From an uncultured Bacteroidales bacterium (GTDB taxonomy: Bacteria > Bacteroidota > Bacteroidia > Bacteroidales > P3): 64,000 bases of DNA. This document shows, piece after piece, positions 23,938-33,039 of this stretch (its first letter is position 1; every line of letters starts with the position of its first letter). The stretch covers positions 16,407 through 80,406 of the forward strand of contig CAJOEN010000004.1 in NCBI GenBank assembly GCA_905233475.1, read 5' to 3'. A model generated the notes under the pieces. The model made no database searches and was not told where the DNA came from. It saw nothing but the letters and a program-made list of their open reading frames with translations. A program made the translations under genes and the position numbers.

Positions 23938-25392
23938 ATGGAATACAATCCAAAAATCATCGGACGCAGGCACGAACAAGACCTTATTGCAGAATACTGC
24001 GAGACATCGAAAGCCGAACTGGTGGCTATATATGGACGTCGGCGTGTTGGAAAGACATTTCTTGTAAGGCAATACTTCGACGGCAAGTTCGATTTTAGTT
24101 TCACTGGCTCGTTTGAAACTCCACGCAGTGCACAGCTGACACTTTTTAAAAATGAACTCGAAGGGTACTCCAAGCAAAAAAGGCCAAAACCAAAGGACTG
24201 GAATGAGGCTTTTGCACAATTGCGAGAGTACCTGTCCTCACTTAAAAAAGACCGTATCATTGTCTTTATTGATGAACTTCCGTGGCTCGACACGCCAAAG
24301 TCGGGATTTCTGTCCGCTTTCAGCTATTTTTGGAATAACTGGGCTTCTTCGGTGGAAGGTATGAAATTGTTCGTTTGCGGTTCCGCAACCACATGGATGC
24401 TGTCGAAATTTATTGGCGACAGGGGTGGTATGCACGGAAGGGTGAACCGCCAAATTTACTTGCGTCCGTTCACGCTTTACGAGACAGAACTTTTCCTGCG
24501 TAGCAAAAAAATAGACTGGGACAGATACCAGATAGCGGAAGCATACATGACTGTGGGAGGCATACCGTATTATCTTGATATGTTGGAAGATAATATGTCG
24601 TTGAATGAAAATATCGACCACCTTTTTTTTGAAGAAGGTGCAACACTACGTGCCGAATACGACTTTATTTTCCGTTCTCTGTTCAAAAACTCTAAAGTGT
24701 ACCGCTCTGTGGTTGAATTGCTGGCTACGAAACGGCATGGCATGACCCGCAATGACATACAGACAGCCTTGAAAATGGATGACGGCGGACAACTGACAGA
24801 AGTCCTCGAAAATCTGTGCAAATGTGATTTTGTAAGGCGTTATTCCGCATTTGGCAAAAAAGAACAAGGGCAGATATTCCAGCTGATAGACCTTTTCTCG
24901 CTTTTTCATCAGCAGTTTGTGGAGAAAGCCAATGGCCAGGACGCTCGTTTCTGGAGCAATATGCAGGACAATCCTCGTAGGCAGGCTTGGCAGGGATATG
25001 CCTTCGAGCAGGTGTGTCTGCACCATGTAAATCAGATCAAGCAACGACTGGGGATACTTGGAGTGTTGAGCGATGTGTGCTCTTGGGCTTGCAAAGCGTT
25101 TACCGACAAAAACGGAACCGAGCACAAAGGCACACAGATAGACCTTGTTATAGACCGGCGTGATGACACGGTAAACCTATGCGAAGCTAAGTTTTCGGTG
25201 GAGCCATATCCAATCACAGAGGACTATGCCGAACGTCTGAACTCGCGCAGGGAAACCTTCCGTGCAGTAACGGGCACACGCAAGTCGCTGCACACTACGC
25301 TTATAACCACTTTTGGAATTAAGCGGAACAAATACTCCCACGTAGTACAGCGGGAGATAACCATGGATGATTTGTTCAACGACGTCGTATAA
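23938..25392 (+). CDS. Stand-alone AAA ATPase 2 (archaeal-type, DUF234)
   Basis: 484 residues from the ATG at 23938. An upstream in-frame start at 23884 is rejected because the promoter box lies between. Walker A GRRRVGKT at 33-40, Walker B IIVFIDELPWLD, sensor GSATTWM, LRPFTLYETELFL, then the DUF234 region QAWQGYAFEQVCLHHVNQI, and a nuclease-like core QIDLVIDRRDDTVNLCEAKF with the PD-(D/E)xK-type D...ExK arrangement. The family is sometimes described as AAA ATPase/nuclease fusions of archaeal type. The gene is AT-rich relative to the core genome and alone under its own symmetric operator. Confidence 0.87.
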   Translation: MEYNPKIIGRRHEQDLIAEYCETSKAELVAIYGRRRVGKTFLVRQYFDGKFDFSFTGSFETPRSAQLTLFKNELEGYSKQKRPKPKDWNEAFAQLREYLSSLKKDRIIVFIDELPWLDTPKSGFLSAFSYFWNNWASSVEGMKLFVCGSATTWMLSKFIGDRGGMHGRVNRQIYLRPFTLYETELFLRSKKIDWDRYQIAEAYMTVGGIPYYLDMLEDNMSLNENIDHLFFEEGATLRAEYDFIFRSLFKNSKVYRSVVELLATKRHGMTRNDIQTALKMDDGGQLTEVLENLCKCDFVRRYSAFGKKEQGQIFQLIDLFSLFHQQFVEKANGQDARFWSNMQDNPRRQAWQGYAFEQVCLHHVNQIKQRLGILGVLSDVCSWACKAFTDKNGTEHKGTQIDLVIDRRDDTVNLCEAKFSVEPYPITEDYAERLNSRRETFRAVTGTRKSLHTTLITTFGIKRNKYSHVVQREITMDDLFNDVV

Positions 25393-25466
25393 AATAACGT
25401 AAGCATAATTGCTTTTGGCACTATTGAAAAAAAACGGCGAAATTCAATAAATTGAAAAAAAATGTG

Positions 25467-25474
25467 TATTTTTG
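25467..25474 (+). promoter_or_regulatory. -7 box of the 311-residue membrane-protein gene
   Basis: GTG-TATTTTTG after an A-tract, 48 nt upstream of the start codon. Confidence 0.55.
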
Positions 25475-25521
25475 TCGTGTGAAATTAGTCATTTTCATCA
25501 ATACGTTATGAACTAATACCC

Positions 25522-26457
25522 ATGGGACAAAGAAAATTCCGCAAAAACAGGCGTGTTATTAGAAGGCAATTGCGCAAAGCCATCTTCGGATATCCCTCAA
25601 CGATAGCGGGAGCACTGGTAACGTTGGTTGCGTTCTACACTTTGTGGATGTTGATACTTTTTTGTGCTGATGATCGTTCCACCTACAAGTGGATAATACA
25701 CGAATTGGAAACGGGAGACTATGCCATAGCGAAGATTGAAGCCTATCGCGACAGTAACGACGGCAGACTACCAGAAACTCTCGAAATTGTTGGATTTCGA
25801 AAAACATTTGATAATATATATTGGGCTCCATTTTTCATTCATGGTTACGGCTACGGAATTGAATACATCAAACTTAACGACACCTCTTATTTCGTTGGTT
25901 TTCAAGCACCGATGATTGGTAAAGGTCAATACTTGTCGTCCGAAAAAGAATGGCGTATTGCAATGTACGAATACTATGATACCTTTCTTTACGAAGGTCC
26001 GGATATGGCCTCGATGTATCTGTATGAATATGAGTTGAACGAGCCATTAAGTGATTTGTTGTGCAAATTCGTTGGCAAAAAAAGCCGGGATCAGCAGTAT
26101 TTGCTGACATTGTTTACATACGACACGGTGGTGCGATATCGTTTCACAAACGATTCTGTCCGCAAGACTTACAACGCTGTTTTTCAGACCTTCGAGGCAA
26201 GCCAATATAATGCTCCAGAACTTTTCAGCGAGATAGATGGTTATACCATATTGAATGGTCATATCTGCTTTATTACCAACAAACCATGGCACTGGTACGG
26301 CTTTCGCAGATTGGTGGAACGTAATTTTGAAAAAGGACGGCTGTTTACTTTTCCCAAATACGAGCCGTGCGTTGGGGGCGAACAATACTGGCTTCTCGAT
26401 TTGGAGTCATTTCCCACCCCAAAGGCGACATTTCAAGGTTACTATAATGAAGAATAA
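25522..26457 (+). CDS. Hypothetical membrane-anchored protein (311 aa)
   Basis: Begins with a strongly basic segment (RKFRKNRRVIRRQLRK), then one transmembrane helix at about residues 30-50 (AGALVTLVAFYTLWMLILF); the remaining ~260 residues are soluble, Tyr/Phe-rich, with no motif I recognise (YGYGIEYIKLNDTSYFVGFQ, KPWHWYGFRRLVERNF). By the positive-inside rule the C-terminal domain is outside the cytoplasm. It has its own promoter box and no obvious partner, lying between two ATPase genes in the accessory island. Function unknown. Confidence 0.75.
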   Translation: MGQRKFRKNRRVIRRQLRKAIFGYPSTIAGALVTLVAFYTLWMLILFCADDRSTYKWIIHELETGDYAIAKIEAYRDSNDGRLPETLEIVGFRKTFDNIYWAPFFIHGYGYGIEYIKLNDTSYFVGFQAPMIGKGQYLSSEKEWRIAMYEYYDTFLYEGPDMASMYLYEYELNEPLSDLLCKFVGKKSRDQQYLLTLFTYDTVVRYRFTNDSVRKTYNAVFQTFEASQYNAPELFSEIDGYTILNGHICFITNKPWHWYGFRRLVERNFEKGRLFTFPKYEPCVGGEQYWLLDLESFPTPKATFQGYYNEE

Positions 26458-26676
26458 AGCATTGAATTTCTTGACGTAGCATAATCGCAATTTTCTTACC
26501 TCTTCACAAACACCTGCGAGTGGTGGCGGCCGTCGCCGGTGGTTGAACATGTCGAAAACACTGGCAAGAAAGCCTCTCGAAACTTTTTTACCCATTTTTA
26601 TTTGATATAAAGCAAATAATTTTGTATTGAAAATCACTTACTTACGGAAAATTTTATAAAAATTTTGTCGTATTTT
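26458..26676. other. Spacer with a 46-bp relic of a T9SS gene end
   Basis: No gene. Contains the 46-bp copy at 26497-26542; the rest is AT-rich and unremarkable up to the promoter array of ATPase 3. Confidence 0.5.
26497..26542 (-). repeat. 46-bp direct repeat, copy 1 (T9SS tail relic)
   Basis: Identical to 28137-28182 in the same orientation. Read on the minus strand it gives TGDGRHHSQVFVKR and a TAA stop, i.e. the last residues of a T9SS sorting domain with no gene attached. The two copies enclose ATPase 3 and its control region (about 1.6 kb). Confidence 0.85.
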
Positions 26677-26797
26677 GCGAAAAATGTGTATTTTTGCACT
26701 GAAAATGGTGCGAAAAATGTGTAAAATTACGCCAAAAACCATGTGAAAAATGTGAAAAATCACCCTTGAAAAGGTGCTAAAAATGTGAAAATGCTAT
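26677..26797 (+). promoter_or_regulatory. 33-bp tandem array with promoter in front of AAA ATPase 3
   Basis: The core AAAAATGTG recurs at an exact 33-bp period, at about 26680, 26713, 26746 and 26779. The first unit carries the promoter TATTTTTG (26689-26696, TTTG 21 nt upstream); the others are diverged copies lying in the transcribed leader, and the last enters the start of the gene (26798). Confidence 0.65.
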
Positions 26798-28123
26798 ATG
26801 AAACGCAAGATTTACAGATATTTACAAGAGTGGAGAAAATCTCCCGACCGCAAGCCTCTTGTGGTTGGTGGTGCCCGACAGGTGGGAAAGACTTATTCTA
26901 TACGTCAGTTCGGACGCAGTTACAGGTCGTTTGTCGAAATTAACTTTATTACTCAACCTGCTTTCAAACAGATATTTAACGAGGGCTACGACACCGATTC
27001 GGTAGTGAAACAGATTACCTTTTTGCGTCCCGACGTGAAGTTTGTCCCTGGTAATACGCTCATTTTTTTCGACGAGTTGCAGGAGTATCCCGATTGTGCC
27101 ACATCGCTGAAATTTTTCAAGGAGGACGGTCGATACGATGTGATTTGCTCCGGCTCCATGATGGGATTGAATTACAGCGACATAACTTCCAACAGCGTAG
27201 GCTACAAGAGTGATGTCATGATGTACTCACTCGACTTTGAAGAATTCCTGTGGGCGCGAGGCTTTGGCGATGATGTGGTGGAGAGTATGCTGGCACACAT
27301 GAATTCCCTTCAACCCTTTAGCGATCTGGAGATGCAACGGTTCGACTCGCTTTTTCTCGACTATGTTGCCACAGGCGGAATGCCTGAAGTAGTGGCACAT
27401 TTCGTTAAAAACGGCAACTTCGGGAATGTCCTTGCTATGCAGAAACAGTTGCTGGAAGACTATGAGGAGGATATTGTGAAATACGCCACAGGCTTGGACA
27501 AAGCCAAAATACGCAATGTGTACCGCAACATCCCAGTTTTCCTTGCCAAAGAAAACAAGAAGTTTCAAATAACCAAAGTTTCCCCACACGCCCGTAGCCG
27601 TGAATATGTAGGGTGTGTGGACTGGCTGCAAGACGCAGGAATTGTCAATGTGTGCCACTGTCTGCACCAGCCGGAATTGCCTATGAAAGGCAACTACGAC
27701 GAAACCAAATACAAACTCTATTACCACGACAACGGCTTGCTAATGGCCGCTCTCGACGATGAATCGAGCACCGACCTGCGCGAAAACCGAAATCTGGGTG
27801 TTTACAAAGGTGCCGTGTATGAAAATATCGTTTCCGAGGCTCTTGCAAAACAAGGATATGGCTTGTATTATTACAACCGCGAGGACGGACGGCTGGAGAT
27901 GGATTTCTTTGTCCGCGACAACGAATCGTTGATTCCTGTGGAAGTAAAAGCCACCGATGGCGCCACAGTCTCGCTGAACAACCTGATTAAAAGCGAAAAC
28001 TATCCCGATATAAAATATGGGATAAAACTTTGTCGTAAAAACATAGGTTTCAACGGGATTTTCTACACATTCCCTTATTTCTGTGCATTTCTTATAGGAC
28101 GGTGGCTAAAGAGGAAACGTTAG
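26798..28123 (+). CDS. Stand-alone AAA ATPase 3 (AAA_14 + DUF4143)
   Basis: 441 residues. Walker A GGARQVGKT at 24-32, Walker B NTLIFFDELQEYP, sensor I ICSGSMMG, DUF4143 features (DFEEFLWARGF, LFLDYVATGGMPEVV, YKLYYHDNGLL, GAVYENIVSEAL) and a C-terminal nuclease-like core MDFFVRDNESLIPVEVKA. Complete by family standards. It is clearly a different lineage from ATPases 1 and 2. It ends 12 nt before the convergent nuclease gene and, with its leader, is bracketed by the 46-bp repeats, suggesting that it was inserted there. Confidence 0.88.
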   Translation: MKRKIYRYLQEWRKSPDRKPLVVGGARQVGKTYSIRQFGRSYRSFVEINFITQPAFKQIFNEGYDTDSVVKQITFLRPDVKFVPGNTLIFFDELQEYPDCATSLKFFKEDGRYDVICSGSMMGLNYSDITSNSVGYKSDVMMYSLDFEEFLWARGFGDDVVESMLAHMNSLQPFSDLEMQRFDSLFLDYVATGGMPEVVAHFVKNGNFGNVLAMQKQLLEDYEEDIVKYATGLDKAKIRNVYRNIPVFLAKENKKFQITKVSPHARSREYVGCVDWLQDAGIVNVCHCLHQPELPMKGNYDETKYKLYYHDNGLLMAALDDESSTDLRENRNLGVYKGAVYENIVSEALAKQGYGLYYYNREDGRLEMDFFVRDNESLIPVEVKATDGATVSLNNLIKSENYPDIKYGIKLCRKNIGFNGIFYTFPYFCAFLIGRWLKRKR

Positions 28124-28135
28124 TGAAGCCCCCCT

Positions 28136-29431
28136 CTACCTCTTCACAAACACCTGCGAGTGGTGGCGGCCGTCGCCGGTGGCGATAAGCATCACGTAGG
28201 TGCCTGAGGGCAGTATTGCCACGGGTATGCTGCAACGGCGCTCCTGAGTGTTCACACATCGCATCACCCTGCCGTTTTGCGAGACAACGGAGATAGTGTA
28301 CCATGTGCCTTCGCTGTTGTCGGCAATATCCACATTAACAGTGTTTTCCGCAGGGTTGGGACTCAGCGTCACCGCCAAGGGCTTGTATTCCGGCGCTTCT
28401 ATGCCCACGCTCGGAGTGGCGTCCACTGCCAGTTTCATCACTATAGGCAGGTGGTCGGAGTTGTTGTAAAGGGCGTTGAGAACGGCGGCGGGCACTGAGG
28501 TGTTGCCGTCGGCGATGATGGATTTGTTGTAGTGGTTGCCGTCGTTGCCGAGGGTTTTATAGCTGCCTTCCACATAACCGAGTCCGGCCGAGTGGTCTTT
28601 GATATTGCGGTTGAAAAGGATATAGTCGAAACGGTCGTCGAGGCCGCCAGTGGAGGCGCATCCCGAGCCGCCGCCCCCGCGTGTGGACTGTGTGTGGCAG
28701 GCCGCAAAGGCGGTATTGCTGTTCCAGCTGCCCAGCTGGTTGATGGGGTCGTAGAAACGTATCAGGCTGTCGCTGTGGTTGATAAATGCTTGGAAAGCCA
28801 ATTCGGTGTGGGTGTAAACGTTGAAATCGCCCATCACCATGAAATTCTGTTCGCCGAGACTGTCGTAGTCCTCAATCCACGACATCAGGTTTTCGGCCAT
28901 AATGCCGCGGTCCTCGTCGTTGCCCTCGTAGGAGCCGGCCTTGAGGTGGACAAGCACGCAGTGGAAAAACACCGTGTCGCCCCATTGCAGGTCGGGACTG
29001 AGGTAGTACATCTTGTACACCGTGGCGTCGCGGATGTAGTTCTGAGCCACGTAGCGGGCGGCGCACTCCACCTTGCGCGAGTCGTAGTACAGGGCGTTCA
29101 TCAGGTAGGTGTTGGTGGTATTGGTAACGGGTGCCAGCTTGTAGTAGTTTATTCCATTGACATTCATCACGTTATGCAGCAGAGAGTCGTGCATCACGGG
29201 CTGGCGGTTCATCTCGTTAACCGTAAAGATGGTGGGTTTTACGTAGTCGAAAATGGTTTTGGTCCAATTGTTTTTGTCGGTAACCTTGTTGGAATCGTCG
29301 GGGCAATAAGAAGTTACGTTGCCGTAGTTGAGCAGGTTGTATTGCAAAAAAGTGATGGTATCCTTGTCCTGTGCGATGGTTTTAAGCAAAATACCGATGC
29401 AGAATGTCGCAAAAAGGATATTTTTTTTCAT
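28136..29431 (-). CDS. Secreted endonuclease/exonuclease/phosphatase-fold protein with T9SS tail
   Basis: 431 residues. Signal peptide, then an EEP (DNase I-like) domain: FLQYNLLNYG, TVNEMNRQ, VMGDFNVYTHTE (GDFN metal site) and SDHLPIVMKL (SDH motif). The last ~80 residues (from about 350) form a T9SS type-A sorting domain: PNPAENTVNVDI, GTWYTISVVSQNGRVM, LPSGTYVMLIATGDG and final VFVKR. It should be exported and released or attached at the surface; nucleic acid or phosphoester hydrolysis is expected. The start codon overlaps the stop of the PAP2 gene (ATGA at 29428-29431). Confidence 0.9.
   Translation of the reverse strand: MKKNILFATFCIGILLKTIAQDKDTITFLQYNLLNYGNVTSYCPDDSNKVTDKNNWTKTIFDYVKPTIFTVNEMNRQPVMHDSLLHNVMNVNGINYYKLAPVTNTTNTYLMNALYYDSRKVECAARYVAQNYIRDATVYKMYYLSPDLQWGDTVFFHCVLVHLKAGSYEGNDEDRGIMAENLMSWIEDYDSLGEQNFMVMGDFNVYTHTELAFQAFINHSDSLIRFYDPINQLGSWNSNTAFAACHTQSTRGGGGSGCASTGGLDDRFDYILFNRNIKDHSAGLGYVEGSYKTLGNDGNHYNKSIIADGNTSVPAAVLNALYNNSDHLPIVMKLAVDATPSVGIEAPEYKPLAVTLSPNPAENTVNVDIADNSEGTWYTISVVSQNGRVMRCVNTQERRCSIPVAILPSGTYVMLIATGDGRHHSQVFVKR
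28137..28182 (-). repeat. 46-bp direct repeat, copy 2 (3' end of the T9SS nuclease gene)
   Basis: The intact copy, coding for the last 14 residues and part of the stop of the nuclease gene. See 26497-26542. Confidence 0.85.
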
Positions 29432-30021
29432 AATTTATGCTCGGCAGTCACTTTATTATACGAAACCTTTGTAAAAACATAATTTACAATAAGATAAACC
29501 AAACATCCCAACAGTAACCCCAACAAGGCACCACAAATTATGTCGCCCGGGTAGTGTTTGCCAAGATATGGACGGCTGTAGCTTGTAAGGATAGCCCATG
29601 TAAAGGCAATATAAGGTATAGCTTTGATTTTCATCTTTTTACCGCACCAAAGTGTAAGAAAAATTGCCAATGCAAAGCTGTTGGCTGCGTGCGACGAGAC
29701 GAAACCGTACTGACCGCCACAACCCATGCCGAAAATCATACGCACGTCGGGCAGGGCGTGGCACGGACGCAGCCGTTGGAACACGTCCTTGAAACAGAGC
29801 ACCGAAATACGGTCGGCAAGGAGGAAACAGAGGGCAATGCCCAAAAGAACCGCCCACCACATTTTCTTGTCCTTGGCCACAGCCCACACAAAAATCGCCA
29901 CAAGCACCAACACCCACATCCAGTGGTGTGTGAAAGTGTATAGTACATAGTCGGCCAGCGTGCAGTGGTGCTGGTTTATCCAGTAAAAAACCTCGGTATC
30001 GAGGGCGTTAATCTTCTCCAT
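29428..30021 (-). CDS. PAP2-family membrane phosphatase
   Basis: 197 residues, about five to six transmembrane helices. The three phosphatase motifs are present: KDVFQRLRP (KxxxxxxRP), SSHAAN (variant of PSGH) and [13 protein letters not shown] (SRxxxxxHxxxD). Enzymes of this type dephosphorylate undecaprenyl pyrophosphate, phosphatidylglycerol phosphate or lipid A. It overlaps obgE by 14 nt and the nuclease gene by 4 nt, so the three are one transcription unit. Substrate cannot be chosen from sequence. Confidence 0.88.
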   Translation of the reverse strand: MEKINALDTEVFYWINQHHCTLADYVLYTFTHHWMWVLVLVAIFVWAVAKDKKMWWAVLLGIALCFLLADRISVLCFKDVFQRLRPCHALPDVRMIFGMGCGGQYGFVSSHAANSFALAIFLTLWCGKKMKIKAIPYIAFTWAILTSYSRPYLGKHYPGDIICGALLGLLLGCLVYLIVNYVFTKVSYNKVTAEHKL

Positions 30022-31015
30022 CGGCGGTAGTGTTTAGTTTTTTCCAAAGAATGTCCTTCAACTCCATAATATTTTTTCCCGTCACTGAGCTTATCATCAC
30101 ACTTTCGATATTGCTGGGCAATGTCTTTTTCAACTGTTTCAACATTTCATCATCCATAATATCGCATTTGGTGATGGCCAGAACACGTTGTTTGTCAAGA
30201 AGTTCGGCATTGTACTGTTTCAGTTCGTTGAGAAGAATTTTGTATTCCGCTTTGATGTCGTCGCAGTCGCAGGGAATCATAAACAGCAGTATGGAGTTAC
30301 GCTCAATGTGTCGCAAAAACCTGATGCCCAGTCCCTTGCCTTGCGATGCCCCTTCGATGATGCCCGGAATGTCGGACATTACGAAAGATTTGTCGTCGCG
30401 GTAACGCACAATACCGAGGTTTGGCACGAGGGTGGTGAAAGGGTAGTCGGCAATTTCGGGCTTTGCCGCCGACACCACGGACAGCAGAGTGGACTTGCCA
30501 GCGTTGGGGAATCCCACCAGACCCACGTCGGCGAGGATTTTCAGCTCTATTATCACCCAACGTTCCACGCCCGGCTCGCCGGGTTGAGCGTAGCGCGGGG
30601 TGCGGTTGGTAGGCGATTTGAAATGGTCGTTGCCCAAGCCGCCGCGACCGCCCTCGGCGATGATGGCCTGCTGGCCGTCCTCGATAATTTCGCAAATCTG
30701 TTCGCCCGTCTCCGCGTCGCGAGCTATGGTGCCGAGGGGCACGTCGAGAATCACGTCCTCGCCCTGCGCACCGGTGCAGAGGTTCTGTCCGCCTGCCACG
30801 CCGTTTTTGGCTATCACGTGCTTGGTGTATTTCAGGTGGAGCAGAGTCCACAGCTGAGTGTTGCCACGCAGGATGATGTGTCCTCCGCGACCGCCGTCGC
30901 CGCCGTCGGGACCCGCCTTGGCGTTGTATTTCACACGCAGCAGGTGCGCCGAGCCGGCACCGCCCTTGCCCGAGCGACAACAGATTTTTACGTAATCGAC
31001 AAAGTTGGATGTCAT
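30008..31015 (-). CDS. obgE: GTPase ObgE/CgtA
   Basis: 335 residues. The glycine-rich Obg fold (about 1-158, with [11 protein letters not shown] and [11 protein letters not shown]) precedes the GTPase domain: G1 [10 protein letters not shown]2 YPFTTL, G3 DIPGI, G4 TKCD (a variant of NKxD) and G5 SSVTG. No C-terminal OCT domain, as often in Bacteroidetes. It is an essential ribosome-associated GTPase in 50S assembly and stress control. It lies downstream of adk with a 205-nt spacer and overlaps the PAP2 gene. Confidence 0.95.
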   Translation of the reverse strand: MTSNFVDYVKICCRSGKGGAGSAHLLRVKYNAKAGPDGGDGGRGGHIILRGNTQLWTLLHLKYTKHVIAKNGVAGGQNLCTGAQGEDVILDVPLGTIARDAETGEQICEIIEDGQQAIIAEGGRGGLGNDHFKSPTNRTPRYAQPGEPGVERWVIIELKILADVGLVGFPNAGKSTLLSVVSAAKPEIADYPFTTLVPNLGIVRYRDDKSFVMSDIPGIIEGASQGKGLGIRFLRHIERNSILLFMIPCDCDDIKAEYKILLNELKQYNAELLDKQRVLAITKCDIMDDEMLKQLKKTLPSNIESVMISSVTGKNIMELKDILWKKLNTTADGED

Positions 31016-31220
31016 GAATCTTTTTTGCTTCTTGTTTTATTTGTTTTTCTATTCGCCTTCGGCGAAAGAAATCTTATAATGCATGTTATGTTCTATAACA
31101 TATTCTCCTGCTCGCTGGCGCTCGCGAAATCTTGGAAATCCTTTCCGCTTTCAGCGGAAAAGTTTGTTTAGATTTTATAGATTTCTGCCCGCAGGGCTAG
31201 GAGCCTTTCAACTTTCAATT
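31016..31220. other. adk-obgE spacer with several short hairpins
   Basis: No gene. Contains TTCGCC-ttc-GGCGAA, TTTCCGCT-ttc-AGCGGAAA and other small dyads, and a segment (31102-31131) similar to 8219-8248. Looks like an assembly of dispersed intergenic repeats. Confidence 0.4.
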
Positions 31221-31793
31221 TTAAACTATCTTTGCGTCTACTTCGCGCATTATGTTCTGCGATATTTCCTGAATGTCGCCGAAACCGTTCACGGCCACGT
31301 AGAGGCCTTTTTGTTTGTAGTAGTCGGCCACGGGCAGGGTTTTGTTCTCGTATTCGCGCAGACGGTTTTTGATGGTTTCCTCGTTGTCGTCGGAGCGGCC
31401 AGAAACCTTGGCGCGTTCCAGCATACGGCGCACCAGTTCTTCGCGGGGCACGTCGAGGCTTATCATGCACAGCAGGTTGGTGCCGTATTTGGCAAGGAGT
31501 TTGTCCAAAGTCTCGGCCTGTGCCACATTACGTGGGAAGCCGTCGAAAAGCACGCCCTTGCGGGTGTTGCCGGCAATAATTTTGTCTATCATCTCCACCA
31601 CAATTTCGTCCGACACCAGCTGTCCGGCGTCCATAATATCTTTTATGCGCATGCCCAGCTCTGTGCCGTCGGCAATTTCCTTGCGCAGGGCTTCGCCTGT
31701 GGACACGTATGTAAGGTCGTATTTCTCTACCAGCATTTTGGACTGGGTTCCTTTTCCGGCTCCCGGAGCCCCGAATAAAGCTATGTTTATCAT
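31221..31793 (-). CDS. adk: Adenylate kinase (short form)
   Basis: 190 residues from the ATG at 31793; the frame is open upstream, but the P-loop GAPGAGKGTQ at residues 8-17 fixes the start, and the promoter box TACTTTTG (minus, 31829-31836) lies 35 nt upstream. Contains DGFPRN, and GRSDDNEETIKNRL with a short lid lacking the zinc-finger domain, the usual Bacteroidetes type. It catalyses ATP + AMP to 2 ADP. First gene of the unit leading into obgE. Confidence 0.95.
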   Translation of the reverse strand: MINIALFGAPGAGKGTQSKMLVEKYDLTYVSTGEALRKEIADGTELGMRIKDIMDAGQLVSDEIVVEMIDKIIAGNTRKGVLFDGFPRNVAQAETLDKLLAKYGTNLLCMISLDVPREELVRRMLERAKVSGRSDDNEETIKNRLREYENKTLPVADYYKQKGLYVAVNGFGDIQEISQNIMREVDAKIV

Positions 31794-31958
31794 GTTTAAA
31801 TATCTTTTATTAGTAATATATTTTTTTGCAAAAGTACGATTTTTTTTGCAAAACAGACACTGATTTTTTGCATATAATAACGATTCTGCAAGCATCCGTG
31901 ATAATAACAAGCGTAAATTGACGTTTTATAAGCCGTTACAGATTAAAAACAGACATTT

Positions 31959-32867
31959 ATGCCAACAAAAAAATACAAATTGGGGTTTGCTTTTGGCGGC
32001 GGCGGCGCCAAAGCCGCGGCTCACTGCGGAGCACTGCAGGCCATGAAAGAATACGGACTTGAACCCGATATAGTGTCGGGAACGAGTGCCGGCGCCCTTG
32101 TAGCCACGCTTTACTCTGTGGGCTACACTCCAGTGCAAATGGTAGAACTGTTCGAAGGGCTGAACTTTTTTAAGGACATAGTGACGCCGGCTGTTCCAAA
32201 AGGCGGTTTTTTCGATTCCAAACCACTTGTTGAGTATATCCGGAAACTTGTCCCCTACTCCAAAATCGAAGATTTGCCGATACCCACCAATATTGTAGCT
32301 TCCGACATGGAACACGGCATTGCCAAGGTATTTGCCAAAGGCGAAATAGCCTCCCGTGTGGTGGCTTCGTGCTCAATACCCGTCATTTTCCGTCCCATGC
32401 TGATAAACGGAGTTCATTATATCGATGGCGGTACCCTGCAAAACCTACCTGTGCCAGCAATACGGCAAAAATGCGAAAAAGTCATAGCTTTCAACCTTAT
32501 AAACCTTATCGACGAAGAGAAATACAAGGACAACATTATTTCCGTAGCTTATCGCTCTTTTTCCATGATGTTCATGTCCAATATTATAACCGACGCAAAA
32601 CAGGCGGATTTGTTTGTAGAATTAGACACAAAGGGCTGTTCGTTTTTTGACATGTCGAAACTCGAAGAACTGTTTTTCAGAGGTTACCAAAACACCATTA
32701 ACACGCTTGAAACCAACGGATACACTCGCCTACACGAGCCAGAGAAAATTGTTTTCAAAAAAAGCAATAAATCCAAAAGTGCAAAAATGAAACGCGACCA
32801 TAGCGTAAGAGACACCATAAAAGAACGTGTGGGCACAATAAGCGGCAATATGCTCAAGAAAGAATAG
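31959..32867 (+). CDS. Patatin-like phospholipase
   Basis: 302 residues. Oxyanion-hole glycine string GFAFGGGGAKAAAH (9-22), nucleophile elbow GTSAG (41-45, Ser43) and the catalytic Asp in YIDGGTLQNLPV. This is the small RssA/YchK-like bacterial version without a signal peptide. A basic C-terminal tail (KKSNKSKSAKMKRDH) may contact membranes. It is divergent from adk, which lies 165 nt away, and is apparently monocistronic. Expected activity is lipid acyl hydrolysis; substrate unknown. Confidence 0.9.
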   Translation: MPTKKYKLGFAFGGGGAKAAAHCGALQAMKEYGLEPDIVSGTSAGALVATLYSVGYTPVQMVELFEGLNFFKDIVTPAVPKGGFFDSKPLVEYIRKLVPYSKIEDLPIPTNIVASDMEHGIAKVFAKGEIASRVVASCSIPVIFRPMLINGVHYIDGGTLQNLPVPAIRQKCEKVIAFNLINLIDEEKYKDNIISVAYRSFSMMFMSNIITDAKQADLFVELDTKGCSFFDMSKLEELFFRGYQNTINTLETNGYTRLHEPEKIVFKKSNKSKSAKMKRDHSVRDTIKERVGTISGNMLKKE

Positions 32868-33026
32868 CAAAACGCACATTAAAATAACTTTTTTCCTCTT
32901 CCCGCTGACGGATTTTAAAGATTATCGCAGTATTATTTTCCTACACAAAGATGTATATCAAACTATAAATCACAACATTACCTCTCACAACATCATTCAT
33001 GAATAGGTGCATTCGGAAATTTTGTG

Positions 33027-33034
33027 TACTTTTG
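33027..33034 (+). promoter_or_regulatory. -7 box of rnpB
   Basis: GTG-TACTTTTG ends five bases before the P1 helix of RNase P RNA. This gives a useful yardstick for other promoters in the window. Confidence 0.7.
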
Positions 33035-33039
33035 CATAC

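Noticed and set aside
22431..26808. CRISPR array for the 33-bp-period repeats
   Set aside because: Units are diverged, contiguous, lack unique spacers, and there are no cas genes; promoter elements are part of the units.
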